Part shown: piece by piece, positions 1-6,128 of the stretch
How the letters are laid out: each line of letters begins with the position of its first letter
Position numbering within the stretch: the stretch's first letter is position 1
Program-made: the position numbers and the translations under genes
Assembly: GCA_001803565.1 (NCBI GenBank)
Contig: MHDQ01000077.1
Span: forward strand, 1-12,144
Direction of reading: 5' to 3'
DNA length: 12,144 nt
Source: Nitrospinae bacterium RIFCSPLOWO2_12_FULL_45_22
Lineage (GTDB): Bacteria; 2-12-FULL-45-22
Notes under the pieces: generated by a model
The model's database searches: none
What the model was told of the DNA's origin: nothing
Seen by the model: only the letters and a program-made list of their open reading frames with translations

Positions 1-445
1 CTAATTCAAAATAGGCCAATTTTTGGAATACCCCTTTAAGCACGGGGTCAGCTACTAATTTAATCGCATTTTCATAGAAATTCCTGGCCCTCTCTTCCCA
101 ATGGATAGCGGTAGCCATGATCTCCTGCGAGGTAGTATGTTCAGTAATTTCCTTTTCTAGAACAAATTTATCTAGCTCCATATCAGGTATATCTATCCCC
201 GTTAAGTCTTTCTGTATAAGCTCTTGCGCTGATAAAGGCTCTTGGAGCCACTCTATATGGCTCTTTTCTTCTTCTGCCAGGATATTAAACATAGCCTTTA
301 CCCCCGGCCCTTTTACTAACTGCGAGGCCCGGCAAAAGAAGTTATAAGCGGTCTTCTCTTTTTCCAGGGCAAATTCTATGATCTCTTTGAAGGTAGTCTT
401 CTCGGAAAATTTTGTACATTGAGCGTCTCTTCTAGGTATTCCCAT
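1..445 (-). CDS. Ferritin-like / rubrerythrin-family di-iron protein, 3' end cut by window
   Basis: The 148 visible residues form a four-helix ferritin-like fold of the rubrerythrin type; the frame is open to the window edge. Helix 1 (EFALEKEKTAYNFF, around 24-37) carries a likely iron ligand Glu30. Helix 2 has the ExxH motif EKSH (60-63). Helix 3 (AIHWEERARNFYENA, about 113-127) supplies the third carboxylate near Glu118. The second ExxH, expected just after LAYFEL at residue 148, lies outside the window, so completeness of the di-iron site cannot be judged. Proteins of this family act as cytosolic peroxidases or iron/oxidant-handling proteins in anaerobes; whether a C-terminal rubredoxin domain follows is not visible. 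The ATG overlaps the last 14 bases of the upstream ArsA-like gene. Its strong Shine-Dalgarno (GGAGGAGGT, 5 nt away) lies inside that gene, indicating translational coupling. Family is fairly sure; exact function is open. Confidence 0.85.
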   Translation of the reverse strand, partial: MGIPRRDAQCTKFSEKTTFKEIIEFALEKEKTAYNFFCRASQLVKGPGVKAMFNILAEEEKSHIEWLQEPLSAQELIQKDLTGIDIPDMELDKFVLEKEITEHTTSQEIMATAIHWEERARNFYENAIKLVADPVLKGVFQKLAYFEL

Positions 446-1592
446 AATTACCTCCTCCGGCAAAAAGGTATTGGTTTAGTGTTAATAACCCGTTTATTGC
501 GTGCAGGTCTTTCTCTAGACAGGGTACCTGGTAGATCATTATCTGGTTAGAGGGTAGGGTTTGCTTAAAGGACTGGATCCGCTTTTTGTCTGCCCGGGCC
601 AGGAGCTGAAATTGAAGAAAGTTATCCACAAGCCTTTCTCCCAGCCCTTTTTCTAGTCCCCACCGCTCTTTCACCAGGGCTTTAATTTCTCTGAGCCCGT
701 TATCATTAACAATGCCCTCGGGGACCACATTGACCTTATTTATTATCACAGCCGCTAATGGTATATTAAGCTCTTTTACCCGTCTAAGGAAGTAGTTAGC
801 TTCAGCCAGGACCGATGCCTCGGGGCTGGTTATGAGGAAAAAAGCAGTTTGTTTATTACGGAGGACCTCTGAAGTCTTTCGCATCCTCTCAATAGTACCA
901 TCAATCATGCTACTCAAATTAAGGAAAAATTCTGAGATATCTTTCAATACATAAATCCCAGTCGCATCTTCCAGCCTCCGGAAGATAAAAAGCCCGGTCT
1001 TGCCCAAAAGTTTAAGGCCTAGCCGGCCCGCGGAAAAGTAAGGCAGCATGAACCATTTGATGATCTTTCGATCCAGGAAATCAGTCATCCTTTGCGGCAC
1101 TTCCAGAAAATCGAGGGTATGCTTAGTAGGCGGAGTATCTACTATAATCAGATCATATTTTCTATTTATATAAAGGTCATAAAGCTTCTCCATAGCCAGA
1201 TATTCCTGGGAGCCAGCAAAGGTATGAGAAAGGCTCTTATAGAATTGGTTATTCAGGATATTTTTGCCGATTTCTTCATTCGGGGCATATTTGACTACTA
1301 ACTCATCCCAGCTAGCCCGGCGGTCCAGAAGCATAGCATGAAGGGAGCCCGAATCTTGCCCTGGTATCAGGCCAAGGTTCTTTAGGGGTATAGGGGTCTC
1401 TTCATTCCCTTTAGGCTTCAAGCCCAGGGAATCAGCCAGGCGTTTCGCGGGGTCTATGGTCAAGGCCATCGTCTTCTTCCCCATCATAGCCCCTTTAATA
1501 GCCAATGCCGCAGCGATACTGGTCTTGCCTACACCACCACTACCGCAACAGATAATGACCTTTTTTTCTTCTAAAAGATCTGTCAGACCCAT
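432..1592 (-). CDS. ArsA/Get3-family ATPase with GSGGVGKTS P-loop (second of a pair)
   Basis: This 386-residue protein is a SIMIBI-class ATPase of the ArsA/Get3 family. The P-loop is CCGSGGVGKTS (15-25), the A-motif IDPAK follows at 46-50, and the switch II / Walker B region is LIIVDTPPTKHTLDFL (148-163). The signature lysine of deviant Walker A motifs (GKGGVGKT) is replaced by Ser18. A CCGSGGVGKT version is known from ArsA-family proteins of actinobacteria, where it also occurs beside a partner with the normal motif. The few cysteines (15, 16 and one near the C-terminus) do not resemble the arsenite-binding set of ArsA, and no arsenic genes are nearby, so arsenite export is unlikely. I infer a heteromeric ATPase with the upstream paralogue, of unknown client. 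Start: ATG 7 nt after AGGT, with the Shine-Dalgarno at the edge of an intercistronic repeat. The stop overlaps the ferritin-like gene. Confidence 0.85.
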   Translation of the reverse strand: MGLTDLLEEKKVIICCGSGGVGKTSIAAALAIKGAMMGKKTMALTIDPAKRLADSLGLKPKGNEETPIPLKNLGLIPGQDSGSLHAMLLDRRASWDELVVKYAPNEEIGKNILNNQFYKSLSHTFAGSQEYLAMEKLYDLYINRKYDLIIVDTPPTKHTLDFLEVPQRMTDFLDRKIIKWFMLPYFSAGRLGLKLLGKTGLFIFRRLEDATGIYVLKDISEFFLNLSSMIDGTIERMRKTSEVLRNKQTAFFLITSPEASVLAEANYFLRRVKELNIPLAAVIINKVNVVPEGIVNDNGLREIKALVKERWGLEKGLGERLVDNFLQFQLLARADKKRIQSFKQTLPSNQIMIYQVPCLEKDLHAINGLLTLNQYLFAGGGNYGNT

Positions 1593-1602
1593 TTTTTTAC
1601 CT

Positions 1603-1662
1603 GGTCATTAGTCATTGGGTCATTGGTAAAAAACAAATGACAAGTGACTAATGACTGATGAC
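1603..1662. repeat. Heptamer (TAATGAC/GTCATTA) inverted repeat between the ArsA-like genes
   Basis: On the + strand the left arm holds GTCATTA (1604-1610) and two GTCATTG units (1611-1617, 1619-1625). The right arm holds four head-to-tail units AAATGAC, AAGTGAC, TAATGAC and TGATGAC (1635-1662). The arms are imperfect reverse complements around an A-rich loop, so the transcript can fold into a long hairpin between two cistrons. The stop codon of the upstream ArsA-like gene (1648-1650) lies inside the right arm, and the Shine-Dalgarno of the downstream gene touches the left arm. The same heptamers recur at 6805-6844, 10881-10901 and 11060-11073. Confidence 0.8.
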
Positions 1663-2577
1663 TAATTGTTTTAGCTGCGATTCTATTTCTCTGGTAATTA
1701 TTAAGAGCTCCTTCATAGTAATCTCTGCAGAAAATATATAGGGTATCTTGATCAAAGGAGCGGGCAGTTTGGATTCCAATCTGTCAATCTGTATCTTATT
1801 TCGCACCCAGCGCTCCATCACCACCTCTGCCCAATGGCAGATAGAGCGTAGCAGACCATTTTCCGGAGAATTATACGGATTAGGTAAAGAAGGCATCTCT
1901 CCTGACCAAAGGGGGGTGAATATTTTATTTATAAAGATATAACCTAAGGGGAGATTTGCCTTTTTGCGGATCTTATCTACCACGTCCAAAGTCTCATTAA
2001 CAGGCATCTCTTCCGCGGTAGTAACTATATTAAGCAATGTTTTCTCCGGATCAGCAATAAGGTCTAAGACCCTTTTAGCTTCCCGGTGTACCACGCCGGT
2101 AGCAAAGGAATCATAAGCAGCCTTGGGCATTCTTATATATTGCAAGGCATGACCTGTAGCCGGGGTATCAACAATAATTAGGTCCCATAAGGGACTTCCG
2201 GTTCTTTCATCCTGGAGCTGCTCTTCATACCAGAGTTTTCCTACAGCCATTAATTCTTTTAGCCCAGGAGCCGCACTGACGAAATAGTTATATGTCTTAC
2301 TCCTGAAAATAAGCTCCTTTAACCGCTGGGACTTAAGGATGATGCCTAAATATTCCTCTAAAGCAGCTTTCCCATCCACGTGCAGACCATAGATACCCGG
2401 ATAGAGCTCTTTCTTATTAGCTTTTTCTATACTGGGTGAGCCAAAGAGAAAGCTAATGCTCTCCTCGGTATCTAACTCTGCCAGCAAGGTCTTCTTACCC
2501 CTCTGAGCAGCCAGTAGGGCTAAGGCGGCAGCAATAGTGCTCTTGCCTACACCTCCCTTGCCTATTATAAAAAGCAA
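1648..2577 (-). CDS. ArsA/Get3-family ATPase with canonical GKGGVGKST P-loop (first of a pair)
   Basis: This 309-residue (minimum) ArsA/Get3-type ATPase has the intact deviant Walker A GKGGVGKST (6-14), followed by a helix and LLAELDTEE. The switch II / Walker B region is LIIVDTPATGHALQYI (133-148). It lies upstream of the GSGGVGKTS paralogue, the same order as the paired ArsA/Get3 homologues of mycobacteria. The listed start is the first standard codon, a TTG with no clear Shine-Dalgarno, and it leaves the P-loop strand with almost no N-terminal lead. The same frame continues upstream as ILEHLFSKRLLFIIGKGG, which looks like a normal ArsA N-terminus, back to a TAA at 2614-2616. That stretch has no ATG, GTG or TTG, so translation may begin at ATT (2602-2604), 6 nt after AAGGG. 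The C-terminal LVISH is encoded by heptamer repeat DNA. Metal transport is not implied; the client is unknown. Confidence 0.85.
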   Translation of the reverse strand: MLFIIGKGGVGKSTIAAALALLAAQRGKKTLLAELDTEESISFLFGSPSIEKANKKELYPGIYGLHVDGKAALEEYLGIILKSQRLKELIFRSKTYNYFVSAAPGLKELMAVGKLWYEEQLQDERTGSPLWDLIIVDTPATGHALQYIRMPKAAYDSFATGVVHREAKRVLDLIADPEKTLLNIVTTAEEMPVNETLDVVDKIRKKANLPLGYIFINKIFTPLWSGEMPSLPNPYNSPENGLLRSICHWAEVVMERWVRNKIQIDRLESKLPAPLIKIPYIFSAEITMKELLIITREIESQLKQLVISH

Positions 2578-2719
2578 CCGCTTACTAAATAAATGCTCTA
2601 AAATATTTATCCCTTACAAAACCCTATGTTCTCAGAAAAACATCATGGAACATGAGAGCGCTATTTTTTTGAGCAAATAAATGGATTTTAAACATCTGGA
2701 TACGCTATTATGAATAAAA

Positions 2720-2748
2720 AGTATAGCAGAAGGAGTGGGAGAGGACAA
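2720..2748 (-). promoter_or_regulatory. Putative sigma-70 promoter for the ArsA-like / ferritin-like operon
   Basis: Reading the minus strand, TTGTCC (2743-2748, 4 of 6 to consensus) is separated by exactly 17 nt from TATACT (2720-2725, 5 of 6). Transcription would start near 2713 and give a leader of about 110 nt before the likely start of the first ArsA-like gene. The leader contains a possible weak hairpin (ATGTTC...GAACAT) shortly before the Shine-Dalgarno. The same CTTCTGCTATA string precedes or forms the -10 of the promoter at 5505-5533. Confidence 0.55.
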
Positions 2749-2754
2749 CTCTCC
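2738..2754. promoter_or_regulatory. Operator-like inverted repeat over the -35 box
   Basis: GGAGAG (2738-2743) and CTCTCC (2749-2754) form a perfect 6-bp inverted repeat with a 5-bp centre (GACAA) that contains most of the -35 hexamer of the putative ArsA promoter. The position would suit a repressor site. A chance short palindrome cannot be excluded. Confidence 0.35.
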
Positions 2755-2839
2755 TGGTAGGAAAGGTTCAAGCCTTCTTTTGGCAAGACAGATAAATTTA
2801 TCGCCCTCACAGAAGGGCGTATTTCTTGCTCGGATTATT

Positions 2840-2898
2840 ATTGTAGGCACGGATTTATCCGTGCGCTGAATGGCACGAATAGAATTCGTGCCTACAAT
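2840..2898. repeat. 59-bp palindromic REP/MITE-like element
   Basis: Perfect 12-bp terminal inverted repeats ATTGTAGGCACG (2840-2851) and CGTGCCTACAAT (2887-2898) bound the element. Inside are two smaller hairpins: CACGGAT-TT-ATCCGTG (2848-2863) and GGCACGAAT-AGA-ATTCGTGCC (2872-2892). The element sits 31 bp past the stop of the BcrB-like gene and upstream of the ArsA promoter. It has no coding capacity, and its structure is that of dispersed non-autonomous palindromes. It may also stabilise or end the upstream transcript, although no T-run follows on the minus strand. Confidence 0.75.
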
Positions 2899-2928
2899 TT
2901 TTCTGGCGAATTTAGGTTTGTCAAACTG

Positions 2929-4230
2929 TTAATCATCCAGCGGATCCAGGCCCAGGGTCTCCATAAAACTCTCTAACCGGTCAACCACTTGCGCCTCCGT
3001 AAGCTCCCTCGGGTCCCCATGGCTAGCCTCGTAAACCATTGAAGGTATACCTCTTTCTTTAAAGGCCAGTCTGGCCTCGGGCATCCCCGCAGGTAATGCC
3101 TGACAGCCACGGTCGCAGTGGAAAACCACACCATCCACCTGCCAATCCTCAACTCTCTTAATCTGTTCTTCTGTCTTTCCAATTACAAGCAGGGAGCGCA
3201 TAAAGGCACTGGTCACAAAATAATGGGCCAGGGCATATAGGGCATCCTCCCGGGTCTTCATCGCCATACCTAGTTCTTTAGGGGTCTTAGCGATACGCCA
3301 CGAACCATTTTCCTGACGCTCAAAGGCACCGCATGCCCCAAAATCCAGGGATGAACCGATGAATACCGCACCGTATTTTTCTGGAATCCGGAAAAACCGG
3401 AGGAAATAAAAAGGTGGCACCCCTTCATGGAGCAAACGGCATCTCTCAGCGCCTAAGGCCGCAATTTGATTCTTTACCCGATCCTGAACCTCATCATAGA
3501 GGATACGCGTATAATTTACCGTTTCATCACTATTTCTCTTCAGAAATAATGGGGCAGATAAGCTGCTCAGCATCCTTATATCCAGGGGTGCTGGTATATT
3601 CTTATTCAATTCGCAGATCTTTGCCCATAATACCGCTACTTCCCATTCATTGCGTACTCCATGGACAAATGCCTCATCATCAAACTTCTTGCCCGTAACC
3701 TTTTCCATCCACTCAATGGCTTCTTGCATCTGGGCTACAAGGTTTTTCTTAAAGTGTTCTTGAGGCCTACCTGGAGGGATGAGCGGAGCATCTATGCAAA
3801 AACTGGGTATGTTAAAGTATTCGCTCATCACCTGAGTAGCTTTTCCCTGGGTTTCACAAAAATGTAACTGAATGCAGAAATCAGGCCGCAGGAATGGGCC
3901 GAACGGCCCTTGATCCAAAAACATAGAACCCCAGATCAATTGGGCAGCATGACAGATATCAGCCGGGTAGCCTCGTGCGGATACTGTCTCAGCACACTGG
4001 ATAGCCTGTTCAGGATTGTTGGCTACGATAGTAAAATAAGTTCCCATCTCGGCAAACACTGCATCCGGGAAAGAGGTGGGGAGAGAATTGGAGAAAAGCC
4101 CCAGGCCTATACCTATGGTCTTTCCCCCGTCTTTTGCTGTCCAAATCTCTTGAAAGAATTTGGCCCTTAATTCTTTGGACAATTGCCAGCAGTCCAGGGG
4201 TTTGGTCTGATATCTCTGATAAGTTGTCAT
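2929..4230 (-). CDS. BcrB/BzdO-like subunit of the benzoyl-CoA reductase / 2-hydroxyacyl-CoA dehydratase superfamily
   Basis: The 433-residue protein belongs to the HgdA/B-BcrB/C superfamily, whose members hold a [4Fe-4S] or double-cubane cluster and receive low-potential electrons from an ATP-driven activator. Its length fits BcrB/BzdO. Cysteines that could be cluster ligands include C79, C93 (DICHAAQ), C119, C125 (HFCETQ), C145 and C300, and the C-terminal motif HCDRGCQ (371-377) resembles the conserved H-x2-R-x-C of the family. It pairs with the upstream BcrC-like gene 79 bp away. The substrate is uncertain: benzoyl-CoA, a 2-hydroxyacyl-CoA or another compound are all possible, and no aromatic-degradation gene is visible. 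Start: ATG with GGGAGG 8 nt upstream was preferred over a GTG 10 codons earlier that has no Shine-Dalgarno. Confidence 0.75.
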   Translation of the reverse strand: MTTYQRYQTKPLDCWQLSKELRAKFFQEIWTAKDGGKTIGIGLGLFSNSLPTSFPDAVFAEMGTYFTIVANNPEQAIQCAETVSARGYPADICHAAQLIWGSMFLDQGPFGPFLRPDFCIQLHFCETQGKATQVMSEYFNIPSFCIDAPLIPPGRPQEHFKKNLVAQMQEAIEWMEKVTGKKFDDEAFVHGVRNEWEVAVLWAKICELNKNIPAPLDIRMLSSLSAPLFLKRNSDETVNYTRILYDEVQDRVKNQIAALGAERCRLLHEGVPPFYFLRFFRIPEKYGAVFIGSSLDFGACGAFERQENGSWRIAKTPKELGMAMKTREDALYALAHYFVTSAFMRSLLVIGKTEEQIKRVEDWQVDGVVFHCDRGCQALPAGMPEARLAFKERGIPSMVYEASHGDPRELTEAQVVDRLESFMETLGLDPLDD

Positions 4231-4309
4231 ACTACTTGCCTCCCTGCTAAAGTTATCCACTTATTGGTTACTGGTGAATCGTTTCGCAAATTTCATCACA
4301 ATAGGAAAC

Positions 4310-5437
4310 TCAGGCCACTTTGGGTTGAAGCATCTCCAGAAATGCCTCAATCCGGGTACGGAACTGCCCCGCTGGAATAGTCAAATCAAATTCGAGAAAC
4401 AAAACAGGAATGTCATTCTTTTCCAGTAATGCCCTGATGGGGGGGATATCAAACTCATGCGGGTCACAGAACTTTTGCTGGATAACAATTGCCCCCTGGA
4501 CATCATAGTCTCTGGCTAAGTCAAGCACATAAGAGAACCGCTCCCGCTCTACTAAATCCTTCTGTGGGCAGGGTGGTTTTTTGATAAGGTTGGCAGCGAT
4601 AGCTGCCAGCCGATTCTCTTCGGGAACAACCTCATGCCAAAAGTATCTACTGCCCGTGCAGTGGTCTTCGATTACCACATCGGCCCCCAGCGATTCCGTC
4701 ATTCTCGCAAATTCTACGTCATCATTTGCACTTCCGATAAGCATCAACCTTATCTGGGATTCTCTACTATTTTTTCGTTTGGGGAGTTCAGTTAGGGCCT
4801 GTTGGAGCAAACGGCTATGTTCTTCTTTATCCATAAACATACTGGTGAGTACCATCTCCATAGCCTCGGCGCCAGAAATAGCCGGTGGGTCGCTCTTCCT
4901 CAGTTCATAAGCCTGTTTTAGGAGACGCCGGTTAGTATTGTAAGCATCTATTGCCTTATCCAGGGCTCTATCGGATATGGTATTTCCGATCCATCCCTCC
5001 AGGGACTGCTTAAAGCATACCAGTTCTTCTAACAAAAGTTCCTGGGCATATTTACTCTGGACATGGGCAGGCATATACATGTAATAACTATAGGATACCG
5101 GCAGATGCTTTGTCCAGCTATCAAAGACCTGGCGCATATGCATACAGGTATGGGCGGTAACTATACCATCGAGATAATTATATCTCCCCTGTAAGCCCTG
5201 CGCTAAGCAATCCCGGCAGAATGGACAGTACATATTGAAGATATGGGGTTCAGTAATATCCTGGGGTTCATGACTGCCCAGGATCCTCACCGGTAAAATA
5301 CCAGCCGCATAAAGCATTTCTTCAGGAACGTAGTTGCAAAGATAACCAACTACCTTATCGCCTTTCTTCTCTTTCCATTCACTGGTATATTGGTGGCGGT
5401 TATTCAACAGGTCATGAAATTTTTCGCTTATTCCCAT
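4310..5437 (-). CDS. BcrC/BzdN-like subunit of the benzoyl-CoA reductase / 2-hydroxyacyl-CoA dehydratase superfamily
   Basis: The 375-residue protein strongly recalls BcrC/BzdN. It has GYLCNYVPEEMLYAAGILPV (31-50), then NMYCPFCRDCLAQGLQ (69-84) and HTCMHMRQVFDSW (96-108). Candidate cluster ligands are C34, C71, C74, C77 and C98. The C-terminal half carries IEDHCTGSRYFW (257-267, C260), C290, and QKFCDPHEFD (321-330, C324), also typical of the family. With the downstream BcrB-like protein it would form a catalytic heterodimer containing an oxygen-sensitive iron-sulfur site; an ASKHA-type ATPase (BcrA/D or HgdC type) should supply electrons but is not in the window. It is the first gene behind a strong promoter. 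Start: ATG with AGGAG 7 nt upstream was preferred over a TTG/ATG six and five codons earlier, which overlap that Shine-Dalgarno. Confidence 0.8.
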   Translation of the reverse strand: MGISEKFHDLLNNRHQYTSEWKEKKGDKVVGYLCNYVPEEMLYAAGILPVRILGSHEPQDITEPHIFNMYCPFCRDCLAQGLQGRYNYLDGIVTAHTCMHMRQVFDSWTKHLPVSYSYYMYMPAHVQSKYAQELLLEELVCFKQSLEGWIGNTISDRALDKAIDAYNTNRRLLKQAYELRKSDPPAISGAEAMEMVLTSMFMDKEEHSRLLQQALTELPKRKNSRESQIRLMLIGSANDDVEFARMTESLGADVVIEDHCTGSRYFWHEVVPEENRLAAIAANLIKKPPCPQKDLVERERFSYVLDLARDYDVQGAIVIQQKFCDPHEFDIPPIRALLEKNDIPVLFLEFDLTIPAGQFRTRIEAFLEMLQPKVA

Positions 5438-5504
5438 TTCCTTTCTCCTCATCAATCATATTCTCATTTACACCATTAACCGCAACTAAAAACCACTTAT
5501 AGAG

Positions 5505-5533
5505 CTTATAGCAGAAGAATCGAGGAGTGTCAA
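5505..5533 (-). promoter_or_regulatory. Near-consensus sigma-70 promoter for the BcrCB-like operon
   Basis: On the minus strand a perfect -35 TTGACA (5528-5533) is followed by a 17-nt spacer and TATAAG (5505-5510, 5 of 6). Transcription would begin near 5498, giving a leader of about 60 nt before the ATG at 5437. It lies just after the stop of the PHP-domain gene, so the BcrCB-like pair has its own transcription start. I saw no clear operator palindrome here. Confidence 0.7.
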
Positions 5534-5551
5534 ACAGAAAAGTATACGCTT

Positions 5552-6076
5552 TTATATTATTTTTAACCCCAGACTATTAGCTCTGGCACAAAGTTCCTCA
5601 AGCTCGATCTCATTATAGTATAGCCCGATATTTGATAGCGTGTGGGCATCACTGTTTGATAAGGGTAGAAGACCGTTCCTATCTGCTAAACTCCTCACTG
5701 CTCCCTGGTTTATCTGATAGTTGCCATTATTGATCTCTATCCCATGAATATCGGATATATTATTAGTCCAGTAGCTGGTGGGATAGCCGGGGTGAGCAAT
5801 AAAGCGAAAGACCAGGCTGTCTGGTAGATACAGCTCAATGACGTGTTGATAGACCCGATCTAGCTCCTGACCAGGAATAATTATAATCTCGTTATCAAAG
5901 GATTGCTCTACGATCTCCATGATCTGGTAAGCATAACCCTTATTACCATGATCCGTGATAGCGATGCCATCCAGCCCTTTCTCTTTTACTGCAGCTATTA
6001 TTTGTTCTACTATCCGAATATCAGGTCGGGTAAACCGCGTGGCCTCATGACAGTGAGTATGAAGGTCTAGCTTCAA
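5552..6076 (-). CDS. PHP-domain metal-dependent phosphoesterase-like protein
   Basis: A stand-alone PHP domain of 174 residues. The metal-ligand motifs are all visible and in order: DLHTHCH (4-10; D4, H6, H8), TDHG (41-44), PGQELD with E71, AHPG with H95, and NSDAH (141-145; D143, H145). Such proteins bind two or three divalent metals and hydrolyse phosphoesters; family members include histidinol-phosphatase, polymerase exonuclease domains and nucleoside 3',5'-bisphosphate phosphatases. The small size and lack of an extra domain match uncharacterised stand-alone members, so the substrate cannot be named. The start is TTG with GAGG 8-9 nt upstream, directly before the DLHTH strand as usual in this family. 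It follows the pseudo-cyclase gene by 52 bp and may be cotranscribed with it. Confidence 0.85.
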   Translation of the reverse strand: MKLDLHTHCHEATRFTRPDIRIVEQIIAAVKEKGLDGIAITDHGNKGYAYQIMEIVEQSFDNEIIIIPGQELDRVYQHVIELYLPDSLVFRFIAHPGYPTSYWTNNISDIHGIEINNGNYQINQGAVRSLADRNGLLPLSNSDAHTLSNIGLYYNEIELEELCARANSLGLKII

Positions 6077-6084
6077 GGGCTTTT

Positions 6085-6108
6085 CCTCTGTGCTTCAGTG
6101 CTTCCGTG
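6085..6108. repeat. Three tandem octamers in the leader of the PHP gene
   Basis: On the minus strand three consecutive octamers read CACGGAAG, CACTGAAG and CACAGAGG (consensus CACNGARG). The last unit supplies the GAGG Shine-Dalgarno used by the TTG start at 6076. A looser ACTGAGCAATGAG lies just upstream. This looks like a short tandem-repeat array that occupies most of the 52-bp gap and has been recruited as a ribosome binding site. Confidence 0.6.
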
Positions 6109-6128
6109 GTCTCATTGCTCAGTGGTAA

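Noticed and set aside
117-347. Plus-strand open frame of 76 codons at the left edge
   Set aside because: It is antisense to the ferritin-like gene, whose helices and ExxH motif are clear on the minus strand.
432-2577. Arsenite efflux ATPase function for the two ArsA-type proteins
   Set aside because: No arsB, arsD or arsR gene is visible, and the cysteines do not match the metalloid-binding set of ArsA.
2632-2850. Minus-strand open frame of 72 codons between the BcrB-like and ArsA-like genes
   Set aside because: It would start with GTG inside the left arm of the palindromic element and runs through the putative promoter and its inverted repeat. No domain is recognisable and no Shine-Dalgarno was seen.
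2908-2924. A TTGACA on the minus strand just after the BcrB-like stop, as a promoter for the ArsA genes
   Set aside because: The sequence 16-18 nt downstream (AAAATT) is a poor -10, and a better promoter lies at 2720-2748.
5536-5556. Short AAAAG...CTTTT stem after the PHP stop as an intrinsic terminator
   Set aside because: The stem is only five mostly A-T pairs and lacks a GC-rich core.
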